DNA of 64,000 nt from Acanthacorydalis orientalis (Eukaryota; Arthropoda; Insecta; Megaloptera; Corydalidae), in contig CM068317.1 of NCBI GenBank assembly GCA_034766995.1, forward strand, positions 17,191,654-17,255,653, given 5' to 3'. The position numbers were made by a program, and so were the translations under genes. Every line of letters starts with the position of its first letter. The stretch's first letter is position 1. Positions 10,681-23,375 of this stretch are shown piece after piece. The notes below the pieces were generated by a model, which saw only the letters and a list, made by a program, of their open reading frames with translations, ran no database searches and was not told the origin of the DNA.

Positions 10681-11022
10681 AGGTGTATCACAATTCTTCC
10701 TGAAATTGTTTTTAACAACCATTACATATAACTAATGTTAATCAAATATATGAATAATTTTAGCTAGGGTTAATTCAACACAAGGAAATAATGTCCTGTA
10801 CAACCAAAAAAAATATGATAATGTAAAAAGAAAGCTATAAAAATATTAAATATAAAAAAGTGTATATTCAAATTAGTCTCCTTGAAAAGTAATAAAATTA
10901 TATTCGATCAACAAAACTGCCAAAGAATTTTTAAAATGATTTTGAGATGATTCAATTACTAAGAAGGAATAATAATTAAATTATTTTATATATCTTTTTT
11001 GTAATACACATATATTCACTAA

Positions 11023-11081
<59 letters not shown>

Positions 11082-11425
11082 TGGAAATACTTGCAACTCA
11101 TTTTTCACTCAAAGTATTTTTCATTTCATCATCCCATCACCTGTTGAATTCAATTCACCTTCACTACTTTATCTGTCGCGTTCGATAAAAAATGGTGTGC
11201 AGGTCGAATTACTTTTTTTCAATCTGTTTACATCAATATAATTTAGTACTACATCCGTGCAAAGAAAAATACATGCTTTTTCTTATATTCCTGTAACATC
11301 GATAAATCAAACTTTATATTGTTAAGCATATATGACAATATTTTCAATACAAGATATATGTAATATATACATTCGTGCACACAGTACAGATATGGGTACG
11401 AATATATTTATATGTAATTTATTTA

Positions 11426-11470
<45 letters not shown>

Positions 11471-11885
11471 TATTCGTATATATACTATTCAAAAAGTTCC
11501 ATTTAAATGTCGCTTTCGAGGTATTGTAAATGTTTATAGGCTCTCGATTAAGTTTTGACGTTTGGGATTTCTTTCCATTCTATATTAAGTTTGAGTTATT
11601 TTGATCAGTATTTGTTTTAATTCGTACCTTTTTTATGTTTATGCATTGTGTTTACGTATTTGTAATTTCTTTAAATATTGAAATCATATCCTGGCATTTC
11701 GGATATCGAAATTTTATATAATTACAAATACTATGAAACAAACAAAAATAAAATCATATAATTTTAGTTCATTCATGCAACAAAATGTTTCTTTCTATGT
11801 TGTAATGCGAACAGAAGTTCATACCACACATTCTTAATAGATTCGAATTAAGAAACCTGATGTAAAGTTTTAATAAGTTTAGATG
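10681..11885. other. AT-rich stretch with two (TA)n tracts
   Basis: No gene. It holds (TA)n tracts at 11025-11078 and 11429-11469. The 350 bp between the tracts (11079-11428) has slightly higher GC but no terminal repeats that I can pair. Confidence 0.55.
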
Positions 11886-11887
11886 TT

Positions 11888-13143
11888 AGGTAACCAAGAA
11901 ATTTCTGTCGCTGTTATAACATACAATTAATTCCAAGAATTGTTTACACTTGTTATCGGACAAAATTCCAAGAATTTTATCAGTCATATTAGCATGTGTT
12001 TTAAATGAATCTCGAACTGTTCTCTTTAATTTAAAAAATAATTCTAACTCTTAAAAATGTCTGTGAAAAATAGTGTAGTATATGCGTGTTTGCTTTATGA
12101 GTTTAAGCTTGAGACTAACGCTACAGAAACTGCAAAAAAAATTTGTACTGCGTTTGGAGAAAAGACAGTTACATCAATAACGGCCCAGAGATGGTTTAAA
12201 AAATTTTCTCTCGGGGATGTATCAATTAAAGACGAAACCAGATCAGGCAGACCATCAAATTTAAATATCGACGAATCGGAGACAATAATTGAAACAAATT
12301 CCAGTTTAACGTGTCAACAGCTTGCAGAATTCTTAAAAGTAAGTGACGAAGCAATACTGAAGCATTTACACAAAATTGGATAGAGGTGGAAATTAAGTAA
12401 ATGGGTACCACACGAATTAACTCTCAATAACAAATTACAGAGTCTTACAATCTGTACATCTCTTATTTTACAACTACAATCAGAGAACTTTTTAATCAAA
12501 TTTTGACCACTGATGAAAAATGGATTATTTATTCCAACTACAAACGTACTCACCACTGGCTTTCATTAAGCGATCCTGTCCCACAAAATCCTAAACGAAA
12601 GTTAACACCGCAAAACTTATTCTCTGTGTTTGGTGGTCTTCAAAAAGGAATTATTCATCACGACTATCTAGCAGTGGGTCAAACCATTACTGAAAACATT
12701 TATAGTGAACAACTCCAACGAGTACACGATGCATTAAAACAAAAAAAAAAAAAACAGCATTTGTAAATCATAAAAAAGTTTTATTTTTGCAAGATAATGA
12801 ACGACTACACATTGCAGTAGAGACCAGAACAAAATTATGAATTAAAGTGGGAGATCCTCCCTCATTGCCCAGACATATCTCCATCAGATTATCACCTATC
12901 TTTGGACAATCATATGCGTGGTAAACAGTTTAATAATGATGAAGAATTAAAAATGAAGGTGTCTACATTTTTTAAAAATAAAAATAATCAGTTTTATAAA
13001 AATCGAATTTATGAATTATCATGACGCTGGGAAAGGGTTGTTCAATGGAAAGGTGAATATTTTGATGAATAAAGTTATTTTATGTAAAAACACACAAGTG
13101 TTTTTTTCTCAATTCAAAAACGATACAACTTTCTTGGTTACCT
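11888..13143 (+). mobile_element. mariner element, nearly full length, both ends present
   Basis: Terminal repeats AGGTAACCAAGAAA at 11888 and its inverse TTTCTTGGTTACCT ending at 13143 enclose 1,256 bp, the normal length of a mariner. The transposase gene runs from ATG 12057 to about 13070 but is broken (see the pseudogene entry). There is no (TA)n tract at either end, unlike several other copies in the window. The terminal repeats agree well with each other, which makes this a reference copy for its family. Confidence 0.9.
12057..13072 (+). pseudogene. mariner transposase, broken by a stop and frameshifts
   Basis: Blocks in order: N-terminal helix-turn-helix with YEFKLETNATETAKKICTAF and RWFKKFSLGD (12057-12230); linker DETRSGRPSN; second helix-turn-helix ending LKHLHKIG; stop TAG at 12381; then KLSKWVPHELTLNN; after a frameshift, TTDEKWIIY with the first catalytic Asp (about 12512); FSVFGGLQKGIIH; LQDNERLH with the second Asp (about 12793); PDISPSDYHLS with the third Asp (about 12887); and RWERVVQWKGEYFDE at the end. 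The spacing between the last two Asp codons is shorter than the D34D of the family, so bases have been lost. All three catalytic Asp codons survive, but the gene cannot make a full protein. Confidence 0.88.
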
Positions 13144-14566
13144 GACAATAATTATTCCTACACTAAATATTATGAATGCTATACCCATTTTAAAGACACT
13201 TTTTTATGGATTTTTATTCATTATCTTATCTATTATTTTGTCAATTATCTGGAATCATTAATTCCTAGAACTAAAATAAAATTAACGTTTTCATTAATTT
13301 AAGCATTCCTTAACAATTACAAATCTTTTTCACGTTTTATAGGGGAACGAGAACTTTTTTATTTAATTCTTTACCAATTGTAACCTTTTGTTAAAATCTG
13401 ACTTAAACTTGAGAAAAATATTAAATTTCAATGCATTCACGTATAAAATAATTAAATCATCACGGTATTCGTATCATTTAATTACTGATTTTCTTCAAAC
13501 TACAAACTTATCTTTCAATGTTGTTCATAAAAACCACTTTCTACTAACAAATTTTACTTTATAAGTAGATTTTCTTAACATTTTTCGTATAGTTTCCGTA
13601 CCAATAATCTTTATTTACTGATCTTAATGCTGATATTTAAATTAAGAGCACTCAATTTTGAATTTTTTGAATTTTTCTCACTAATATTCAACTGTACACC
13701 TGCTTCTCTTAAGACGATTATTTAATAGAAACTAGGATTTATTTCTATTGTTATTATTAATACATTTTTTACATTCATATCGCTATATTGTGAATTATTC
13801 TTATTAATTAATCGTATGACTTTTACTAAGCAAAGAATTTTTCAATTTCATAATGATAAAGAGTGAATTGACAAAATTCGACAGATATTCGACAGTTAAC
13901 TTATTACTACTTTTTCAATTATAAACAAAAAACCTACTGATAATTGCAACAATGTAAGCTGAACTAAAACATTAGAAAACCTAACAAAAGTGTTGATGTT
14001 TGAAGAAGCAAAGTATATTACTCACTCTATTTATTTTTTATTGAGGCTAATAATGGTTGGCTCATTATTATTAAAAATAAAACATTTCTATTTCATAAAT
14101 TATATTTTATCATATAAAAATAACGTCATTATAATAATTTTTGAAAAAAGCGATGAAAAAAAAATAAAAATATAAAATAAGATAAATATAAAATCTTTTA
14201 TTATAAATTATTCCATTAAGTTCGTGACTTAAATTTATTGTACACTTTTCAAAATAACACATTTTCCTCATCTTATCTTTTTTATGTTAAATTTTTTAAT
14301 TGGCTTTACAAATATTAACACAAACATGATTTTCTCGTCCAAAAATGAACAGGTTTTCATTACAACCAACTCATACTTCACTACAAATGTTCAATAAATT
14401 AAGGTCAGATTCATATTCAAACATAGAATTTGTACCATTGTTTCTCAAACATGTTTCACTAAGTTGGAAATCTTTTGCTGTACAAATGTTGTCCTGTCCT
14501 ACAATACTATCTATGCCATAGTAATATTAATGGCAATGTTATTTATAACACAAATGTATACACACA
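13144..14566. other. AT-rich stretch, no gene
   Basis: About 1.4 kb with no motif, repeat pairing or coding signal that I can support. Short openings such as 13990-14175 are Leu/Ile/Lys-rich chance frames. Confidence 0.5.
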
Positions 14567-14573
14567 CACATAC

Positions 14574-14612
<39 letters not shown>

Positions 14613-14637
14613 GACATATATATATATATATATATAC
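14567..14637. repeat. (CA)n/(TA)n microsatellite, left flank of mariner
   Basis: CA repeats followed by TA repeats running up to the terminal repeat of the mariner at 14638. Confidence 0.92.
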
Positions 14638-15432
14638 ACGAGGGTCGTTTGGTAAGTTTGGTAAATTTCTATGATGTGGCGCAACCATTCATTTAGTAAC
14701 ATCACGGATATCAAGTGCCACTTTTCAAACTAGAATAAGAAAAATTACAGTCAGAAGTGACGCGTTCACGTTCTACAGATGTTTGAAGCAAGCATTGTAG
14801 CAGTTACCGTAGAAATGGAAAAAAACGAGCAGGCATTTTTGCATCGATTCGTCACCGTGGATAAAACGTGGATCCACCACTACACACCTGACGAAGCAGC
14901 AATCAAAGCAGTAGACAACAACTTGTGAAAGTGCGCCAAAGAAGTCGAAGACCATTTTGTCGGCTAGAAAGGTAATGACCACTGTTCTTTGGGATTCCTA
15001 AGATATCATTCTTATTGACTACTTAACGAAGGGAAAAACGATAATAGAAGCCTATTATGCTACATTATTGGATCGTTTGAAAGAAAAGCTAAAAAAAGTC
15101 CAAGATTGCCGCACAAAAACGTGCCGTCCCACAAATCGACCCTCGCAATGACAAAATTGCACGAATTAGGCTTAGAATTAATTCCTCATCCACACTATTA
15201 TCCTAACTTGGTCCCGTGCAAGTTCTTTCTTTTCCCAAACTTGAAAATTTGTTGCGGTCGAGGAAATTCTCGTCGAATGAGGATGTAATCGACGACCGTT
15301 AATGCATATTTTGCAGATTCGCTGGACCAAGTTTATAGCCCTCTATGGAGACTATGTTGAGAAATAAAATCATTTTTTCCAAAAAACTGCATTTAACTTA
15401 CTTTTTTACCATACGTATCAAATAACTCTCGT
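14638..15432 (+). mobile_element. mariner, internally deleted, ACGAG-type ends
   Basis: Ends ACGAGGGTCGTTTGGTAA (left) and ACGAGAGTTATTTGATAC (right, read inward on the other strand) enclose about 795 bp. The N-terminal helix-turn-helix is gone, but the catalytic part remains. FLHRFVTVDKTWIHHYTP carries the first catalytic Asp (the VDETW motif here has E to K). Later KLHELGLELIPHPHYYPNLV and FFLFPNLK correspond to LHPPYSPDLAP.DFFLFPNLK, where the third catalytic site is lost (PDLAPSD to PNLVPCK). Several stops interrupt. TA-rich sequence lies at both ends. The same family recurs at 27965-28713 and probably at 63532-64000. Confidence 0.88.
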
Positions 15433-16840
15433 CTATATACATATATATATATATTCATTAATCATGTTAAACTAATATTTACTTTTTTTGAAAAAACTAT
15501 ACTTTTTTCAACTATAATTGAAACAAAATCTACACAAAAAGAATATTGTAACCATTCTCCTAATATTTTTGAAATATAAAAGAATATTATTACAACAACA
15601 ATACCGCTACGATATTTTTACTAAGCACACAATTCAATTTATGAAAGTCTTCTTTTAAAGCTACATGAACTTTATAGTTAATTAACTCATATCTATTCTC
15701 ATTCTATACAACTTTAACTGAAAAGTGTATTGTCTATAAATCATTTTATTTTATAAGTTAATTGATTATTAGTTAATTTTTAAGTTAATGATTTTTAAGT
15801 TAATTGATTATAAGCTACATGTGTTTCATATATAATGTTTATGTAACAGGTACATGTTATATAAACATGTACCTGTTACACAACAGTTAACAACAATTTT
15901 ATTCTATAATGTTGAATGAAATTTTAACAATAAATAGAAAAAAATATGTAATTGAATTCATAGTATGAATATAATTATTACTACAAACAGATGTCGATAA
16001 ATAGGGAAATATTTTTAATATTTATTTATTTTTTGATTATTTTTAATTACTTTAGAGTAAAAAATTACATTAACTCAAAGTTATCACCTACATGCCTTCA
16101 AACAATTAGTTAATCAATGATGCCTTAACAATACCGTCAGGTGAAACTTGTAACATGTAATCAACAAATACTGCTATTAAATAGAGAAATCTACTTTCTG
16201 ATTACTTTTGAAACTTTTCAGAACCCAGTGTGACAATAAAAAAGTTAGATTAGAAATTAAATTTTTATATTTTTTAAAATTTTCTATATATTTTTTAAAA
16301 TAGGCACAGAAAAGAATAAACTAAAGAAGGAAACACTAATTCTTTGATTTAAGTAATTAGGTTCCAATGTTATTTACCGATATAACATAAAAAAAGTATT
16401 ATATAAGTTATAATTTATCCAAATATATAATTATAATTGTTACTATTGAATTTATAATGTAATACTTTTATTCTTTATATTAAAAAAAATAAAATATAAT
16501 CAAAACATTATATTTGAAAAATTAGAAAAGATTATTGAAAAATTGATTAAAAAATAATTTTTTGGTTAAATTCATATCATTTTATCCAAATTCTGATTTC
16601 TTTTTTTAATATTATGTACTCTGTATTTAATGGTTAAAATTCATGCGAACATTTAAGTACGAAAAACTTGATTCTGTTGAAAATAAATATTTGATACCTT
16701 TGTTTTGCCAATAATATTGGTATCTCTTGACATAAAAAGACGTCTCTAATATGTCATATGTTTATTATGCTACTATAAATATTGACATCTCAGAGACTTA
16801 CACAGACTTAATTCACTTTAGTGCAGCTATAAAGTAAATA
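15433..16840. other. AT-rich stretch with a short perfect hairpin
   Basis: No gene. At 15843-15879 a 16-base perfect inverted repeat (GTAACAGGTACATGTT and its complement) is separated by ATATA. Just upstream (15755-15830) the words AAGTTAATTGATTA recur in tandem. Confidence 0.55.
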
Positions 16841-16899
16841 TTAGAAAAATAATTCTATATATTCAGTGTTAAAATGTAAATCATATAAAGGAACCCTGA

Positions 16900-17257
16900 A
16901 ACATGTCTGTTTTGAATTTTTACGAAAGTGATAGTGAATGCCAAATGAGCTATTCGAGAAAGGGCACATTTTTCTGAACATATACCTTCCACTGATAAAA
17001 AGCAACATCCTGCAAAGAGATGTCACATGTGCTCAAAAAATAATATAAGAAGCGAAACTACTTGTCAGTGTGGAAAATCTGAAATACCTCTACATTTACT
17101 AGAATGTTTTGAAAAGTTTCATACTCTACAGGAGTATTGAATTATTGTTTAGTTTATTATGTAATTATTATTTATTAATTTTGGTTATTAGTATTAGATT
17201 TTAATATTTAGCAATATATAAATATTATTTTCTTTGTTTATCCAGCACACATGTTAA
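16900..17257 (+). mobile_element. piggyBac-like relic, 3' end
   Basis: Contains the end of a piggyBac transposase (see 16976-17140). About 115 bp downstream, TTAA (17254-17257) is preceded by a sequence reading inward as CATGTGTGCTGGA, similar to the ACTTGTGCTAGA part of the repeat of the element at 1642. The left end was not found, so the extent is uncertain. Confidence 0.55.
16976..17140 (+). pseudogene. piggyBac transposase C-terminal cysteine-rich domain
   Basis: An open stretch ending in TGA reads EHIPSTDKKQHPAKRCHMCS, then KNNIRSETTCQCGKSEIPLH and LLECFEKFHTLQEY. The paired cysteines (C..C, then C.C), the R.ET segment and the P(L)H..ECFE..H ending are the zinc-binding C-terminal domain of piggyBac transposases. 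It is better preserved than the copy at 1973-2149. Just upstream, in another frame, FEKGHIFLNI corresponds to the L.GRHFP..IP segment, so there is a frameshift at the junction. No catalytic core is present. Confidence 0.82.
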
Positions 17258-18150
17258 TTTGAAAAATAAATAGTATTTTTTGGTCATATCGAATTTCAAT
17301 TAATTCGTATATCAAGCAATTAATGGCTACTAAAATTCCCTTTAAACATTTTCAATAAAATTGCAGATATTTTAAGTCCATATTTGTTACTAAGTAACCC
17401 AACTTTTCTAAAAAATAATACGTTTTAAATCACACAGTACCTGATTTTAGATGTCCATCTTATCATGTTAAATGTTTACAACACAAATAGTCAACAATGA
17501 ATAAAATTAAAATAAGACTTGCAATTAAATTTTACAATTTATTTTATACTTCAAGTTAAATTAGAAAAAGTATATATGATATATCAAAGTAAACAGAGGA
17601 AATAAAGTACACAAATATATTTTTGCGTATAATTAAAAAAAAAGAAAACTATAAAAATATCTAATTATGATAGTTGTTCTGATATATCGTCGTTTCAGAT
17701 TATTATGTTTTCGAGATCAGACTTAATTATTCCATTTATAGTTTATTGTATTAACAGAGCACTTCACTAGGATGGAACTTATAACAACACTACATAATAC
17801 TGTTGAGATAAAAATAATTCATATGTTTCATAAGTAGCAAAAAGCAAAAAATTTAAGTGATGTTTTGCTGAATTACATCTGAATGCTTTTTTATATTAAT
17901 GTCTTTTATTGTATTTACAGTAAAACAAATTTGAGTCTTTTAAGTATTTTTTTCTGATCTTATGTATATACTCGTAGTTCTTTTACTTTAGACAATTTAT
18001 TAATTCGTCTTAAGATTCTAAAATATATCGATGACTAAACTTTCTACAGACCAAGTGTACTATTTCTGTTGTATAGATATGTAACCATATATCACAACAA
18101 TAGATGAGAAATGATTAATAAGCAAATATTTCGCGATAATTAGCTCGGAA
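17258..18150. other. AT-rich stretch, no gene
   Basis: Nothing recognisable. Confidence 0.5.
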
Positions 18151-18500
18151 AGCAATAAGGTCATAACATTCATGACAACTTAACGTTACCTTAACGCTAG
18201 CATCGTCATTGCGAAACAAGCTTAATGCTAGCAGTGAATGATAGATTGAAACTGTCAGTGTAGCGTTGTCGAGTGACAATGGCATTGTGCACTCCATAAA
18301 GTTCATAATTATGTTGATACTATTGTTGCGAGAGGAAATGTCAAAGTCTATACAGAGATATAGTCATCGTCGTATGTAAGCTACGAAAGCGTTTTAGCAG
18401 CAGCCATTGCGACACAGAAATCAATTGTGATTGAGATTATGGGAGTTTGTCGGTTGACGAAGGAGGAGTGTTGCGTTTTTGACATGAAATAAATGAGTTC
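18151..18500. other. slightly GC-elevated unique sequence
   Basis: Composition is more balanced than in the flanks, with words such as AACGCTAGCATCGTCATTGCG and AGCGTTGTCGAGTGACAATGG (overlapping 20-base portions), and no transposon motif. No supported reading frame. It is a possible host regulatory islet. Confidence 0.3.
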
Positions 18501-18752
18501 TTTTTTCGAGAACGAATATATTTTTCATGCGTATGCATAGCATATAAAAATGTCAGGTTGTCGAACATTAAGTCGTTCGTATTATTATGATATGACGCTG
18601 GATATGATGTATGATATTCGAATATGTTCGAAATTTTTATTCAACTACTTTTAATGGTTCATTCGTGTACATTTGACAATGTCACAATATAGATGAGAGA
18701 ACGAAAAAACTTATTTATAGATGTGAAATATTAACGACTCTGTACTAATATG

Positions 18753-18754
<2 letters not shown>

Positions 18755-18806
<52 letters not shown>
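18755..18806. repeat. (TA)n microsatellite
   Basis: Pure AT repeat followed by a (TC)n run (18811-18822). Confidence 0.95.
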
Positions 18807-18808
<2 letters not shown>

Positions 18809-18904
18809 TAGTCTCTCTCTCTCTTTTTCGCTTTAAAATGGGTTTACATACATATACGCATTCACAAACTCCATCCATCCACACGCACGCACACACACAA
18901 ATAC

Positions 18905-18914
18905 ACATATATAC

Positions 18915-18967
<53 letters not shown>
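18905..18967. repeat. (TA)n microsatellite, left flank of mariner
   Basis: Preceded by a CA-rich run (18880-18905). It reaches the terminal repeat at 18968. Confidence 0.95.
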
Positions 18968-18970
<3 letters not shown>

Positions 18971-20253
18971 AGTGACTGAGTGCAAAATTTGGATCGGTTT
19001 CTAACAGATGTCATATTACTGCAGTTTTATAAGTCAACAGTAACAAATATGCTGATGTAATATATGGAAAATTGGAAAATTCATATCCTCAGCTTTTATT
19101 TTAAGTAGGAATTTGTTCGATTTGAGTTAATTTAGTTGTTTTAAAATGAAATTGAAAATGAATATTGATAACATCAATTTGCCTGTAATTATAATATACG
19201 AGTTTCAGAAGTGAACAGGCATTTCGAATACCATGAAAAACATTTGAAACGTGTTTGGTGAGAGCGCTGTGTCAATTCCAATTTGTGAGAAATGATTTAT
19301 AAAATTTAAATAATTTAATTTTAACCTCGAAGAACAGCCGCGCTGCTATTGGTCTTCTAGAATTATGATGATATTGTATCAAATTTAGTGGATACTAATC
19401 CAAGAATGTCCGCATAAAACATTGCTGAGAAGTTAAACGTTGATAGGTTGACCGCATTTTAGCATTTAAAAAAAACTTAGATAAAATTTAAAGCTCTATG
19501 TTCGAGTGCCATATGATCTGACAGAAAAAACAAAATTGACTTATCATATACGGACAATTCTTTAGTTGGCTAACTAAAAACCGATCCGTTTCTGGATTGA
19601 TTACTGACGGGAGACGAAAAAAGGATCCGATACGAAAATATCGAACAAAAACGGACTTGAAAGCAAAAAAAATAACGCAGTTATTCTATGCTTAAGGTCG
19701 GTTTACATCTTTAGAAGATTATGCTGTCTGTATGCTGGGATTGAAAAGGCAGAAATTAAAGGCAAGAGCCTGTTTTGGCCAATTGGAATGGAGTTATATT
19801 CTATCACAATAATGATACTCCTCACACTTCGATACAAACGCGTGTACGTGTTCGAGCACTAATGACTTAAATTGTTGATGTGCTTTTAAACTCCAAACAA
19901 CCACCATATCGATGCAAACGAAGAGAAATATTAGGGATCTAAATTTTCTATTACATCTATCGTATTATTCTGACATTACTTAATAAGATTACCTCTTGTT
20001 TAGGTCATTACAAAACCGTTTGAACAGTAGAAAATTTGCTTCCCTACAAGACCTAAAAAACTATATTTCTTTGTTCTTCGACGAGAAACCGGCTACCTTT
20101 TATGACAGAGGCATACGAATGCTGTCAGAACGTAGACGAAAAATTAATGAAAACAATGACAATTATTAGGTAGAATGAATAAATATATTTTAATAAAACT
20201 ACTTAATCCATTTTTCTCTCGTAATACCAATCTAAAGGTTGGTACTCGCCCAA
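18968..20253 (+). mobile_element. mariner, full length but heavily decayed
   Basis: Ends TTGAGTGACTGAGTGC and TTGGGCGAGTACCAAC (right, read inward) enclose 1,286 bp, and TA repeats abut both. Recognisable blocks: a degenerate helix-turn-helix with IIYEFQK; the remnant of LITGDEKWI (LITDGRRKK in a shifted frame) near 19590; HNNDTPHTSIQTRVR near 19810, matching HQDNARPHTS; and a long C-terminal match of FRSLQNRL and FASLQDLKNYISLFFDEKPA then TFYDRGIRMLSERRRKINEN (20010-20155). The C-terminal block is much better preserved than the rest. The type is close to the element at 54500-55771. It has many stops and is dead. Confidence 0.88.
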
Positions 20254-20298
20254 TATATATTTATATATATATATATATATATACATATACGTATATAT

Positions 20299-20368
<70 letters not shown>

Positions 20369-20372
20369 TCAT
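20254..20372. repeat. (TA)n microsatellite, right flank of mariner
   Basis: About 120 bp of TA with occasional C or G. Reading frames through it translate as Ile-Tyr repeats. Confidence 0.95.
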
Positions 20373-20762
20373 GAATAAATATGTAAAAATTATTTTTTTC
20401 ACTAACAGAAAAAATCAATGTAATACTTTTTTTAACATATTCAGAATCTTCATAAACTGTAAAAAATGCAGAGAAAAAATACAAACTTTTCTTTATTTGT
20501 AAACAACAAAAAACATTCACGAAATGTATAGCAGATCTAATCACTTTATTTCCAGAAAATATAATAGTACTGCTATTGATGATATCAATTTCACTAATTG
20601 AATTTTGAAAAATTATGAAGAATAGTATTTTTCTTAAGATTTCATAATATATTAATTGTTATTATTACCAATAAAGTTACGTTCGTATTATTCTTTTTTG
20701 CCATTCAACATTTAATTCCACTGGTAGAAAATTTACATCAAACGTATATTCTTATGATATTT

Positions 20763-21577
20763 AGAAGCACGTTCGGAAGAAGCAAGAATGTCTATTCCAC
20801 AACATTCACAACAATATTGGATCTTTCACAGACAACCACATGACGTATTTTGCATAGGGATTTATTGCTGACAGCTTATAAGGTTCAATTAACACAAAAA
20901 TTGTAGCAAGTAGACTATTCACTATGTTGGATTTTTGTTAATTGAATACTGAAACAACAAGACGTTTTTTTTAAAAAAAGTCATCTTTTGCGATGAGGTT
21001 CATTTCGAACTCTCTGTTTACGTTCATAAGCAAAAATACCGAATCTGGGATTAATAAAATCCAAGAGTCATCGTTGAAAAGCCACTGTATACAGAAAAAA
21101 AGACTGTTTGGTGTGCACTTTGGTCCGGTGAAGTTATTGTTTCGCACTTTTTTGAGAATCAGTCACGTAAAGCGACAACTGTGAATGGAGAAAAATACTG
21201 AAATATGATAACCAATTTTTTGTGCGCAGAATGGAGTCTGGATGACATGAGATTCTAGCAAGAAGGATCAAGAAGACAGCTGGTAAAATAATTGATTTAT
21301 TGAGCACGAAATTTCCTGATCGCGTTATTTCCAGAAATGAAAACATTAATTGACAACCAATTTCTTGCGATTTAATACTTTTGGACTTCATTCATTGAGT
21401 TCACTTATCTTACTAATAATCTTTAAACATTTTCCGACCTAAAAGATGATACCCGAAGAGTAATTTGTAACATAGTGCACCAGCTGTATAGGGATAATAT
21501 TGAAAATTTTTACAAAAGAATGGTTACTTATAGGAAAGCATGCGACGTTCACTTACACGATATTGTTTTCTATTTAT
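20763..21577 (+). pseudogene. Tc3-like (Tc1/mariner superfamily) transposase relic
   Basis: Blocks in order on the plus strand, with stops and frameshifts: SEEARMSIPQHSQQ (second helix-turn-helix region); QLIRFN.HKN (equivalent to YKVQLTQ); KKVIFCDEVHFELSVYVHKQ (the SDE.HF motif with the first catalytic Asp, about 20985); NPRVIVEKPLYTEKKTVWCA then LWSGEVIVSHFFENQ; KATTVNGEKY; ITNFLCAEWSLDDMRF; a degraded ARNFLI..FPEMK (equivalent to L...FPGRVISRNGD.NWPPRS); DFI region lost; and YKRMVTYRKACDVHLHDIVF at the end. These are the hallmarks of insect Tc3-like transposases. Roughly the last two-thirds of the gene is represented. No terminal repeats were paired. Confidence 0.85.
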
Positions 21578-23375
21578 AAATGGAAAACTCTCTATTATTA
21601 CTGATAATAAAGAAACTTGTAATTTCATCGCAAATTCGGTGTTTTATTTCAAATTAAAAAAATATATCCTTATCGGAAACCCTATTTATATAATATATAT
21701 ATATATATATATTAATATATTCCCGAATACTTCAAAGTTTCTTCAAAGTATAATGTTATTTATGAAAAAAAGTGAATTAAGAAAAATATGGTATACATAT
21801 AAATATTTAATTGAGAAAAAAGTCAATTGGAATATATGTGTGTGTATGTGTGTGTGTATGTGATACTACAAAGTACCATTATTACATTATTTACAGATTA
21901 GAAGCTCATCAAATATTCACAAGAGAAAAATACAATTAACTAATTACGGAAATTGACTTTTGCAAATTTTAAGAAATCAAATTACAGTATGTAAGGAATA
22001 TCAAAATAAAAATAAAATGTTTTGAAAATAATGTTATATTGCTACATGCTAGCAGTATGTACGTGACGAAAAAAACACAACTTTTACTTAAACTTTATTT
22101 ATCTCGTTACACTAAAATTGCAACCTAGTATTCTATACAATTTTATCCAATCAATCAATATGTTATATCACATATTTGGGTTTATTGCAATGCACTTTTT
22201 TTCACTTGATATTATTTTTTTCTTATTAACCTTAATATACTTGTAATCCTTTCCGAACTGGACGATTTACTTGGATGACTGCTGGTATACTCAAGATCGA
22301 ATGTTCTAAAACATAACCTTTTAGATAGTTCTGGTACATGTTAAAACATTCAAGTAGATTCCAGCTTTTCTCTACTCTACTATATTTTTTTATTGCTTGG
22401 TTGCTGTTGTACGTCCGTTATAATATATTATTTAATCAAGAAACCATTAAAATGATACATACTTATGTAGCGGATGCCTGAATATAAAAATCAAAAAAAA
22501 TTTCTGCACTTGAATATAAAAAAATAGACTGGTGAAACTATTTTACAAACATTAGAACTGTACAAGATCTAAGAACACAAAAACTTTGGAACTACAGGGA
22601 AGTACATAGATTAGAGAAAGACCAGGAAAATGGTGACTATTTACATTTTTTGATGAAATGTTACGATTATAATTAAATTAAAGTTAATTTGTTCTTAGGA
22701 AACATTTCTTCTTAATTTTTAAATTAAACTGCTTCTTATAACTATAACTAATATTGTAGTTATTGTAATTTCTTTTAATATTTTTTTATAACTAATAATT
22801 ATTAATTGATTTTAAGTTTTAGATATTGTTGTGAAAAAAATTCAACATTTTACAACCTTTACTAAACAAACTGTTTTAAATATTGAATGAAAATGTAAAT
22901 CATATGAACAAACGATTTCACTATTCTCTACCTGAAGTTACATTGTATACGAGTCTATATTAATATACTTCTACATTTGTATATGTAGGATAGGACAGGC
23001 AACAGACCCATTAATTTCATACGATATACCTGTACAGTGATTTATTTGGGCATCCCATAAGTGTCATACGAATTACTCATATGTCTGCGACGTAAATATC
23101 TACTTACGTATATAAGCACTTATGTACATATTTCCTCCCTTAGGAGTTAATATATGCTTTTATATATACTATTTTACATGAACGTTTGAAACAAACCGTC
23201 AGTTGCAAGTGATTAAAATGAAATACCGTTTTTATTGAATAATGAAAAATGCAGTGTTGTAAACATAAATTGTTTACTTAATATAGAGTGTGTTCGATAT
23301 TAAAAAATGCATTTTTTCTGCTCAACAACAATTAATGTATTTTTTCATTTTCTAATTAAAATAGTTAGATATGTA
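21578..23375. other. AT-rich stretch, no gene
   Basis: No supported gene. Includes a short TA run (21689-21715) and a (TG)n run (21835-21862). A TATATAAG word near 23110 lies in a slightly GC-richer patch (22980-23170), but nothing follows that would support a transcription unit. Confidence 0.5.

Noticed and set aside
21540..21863. 107-codon plus-strand opening
   Set aside because: Starts at the decayed end of the Tc3-like relic in another frame and runs through TA and TG repeats.
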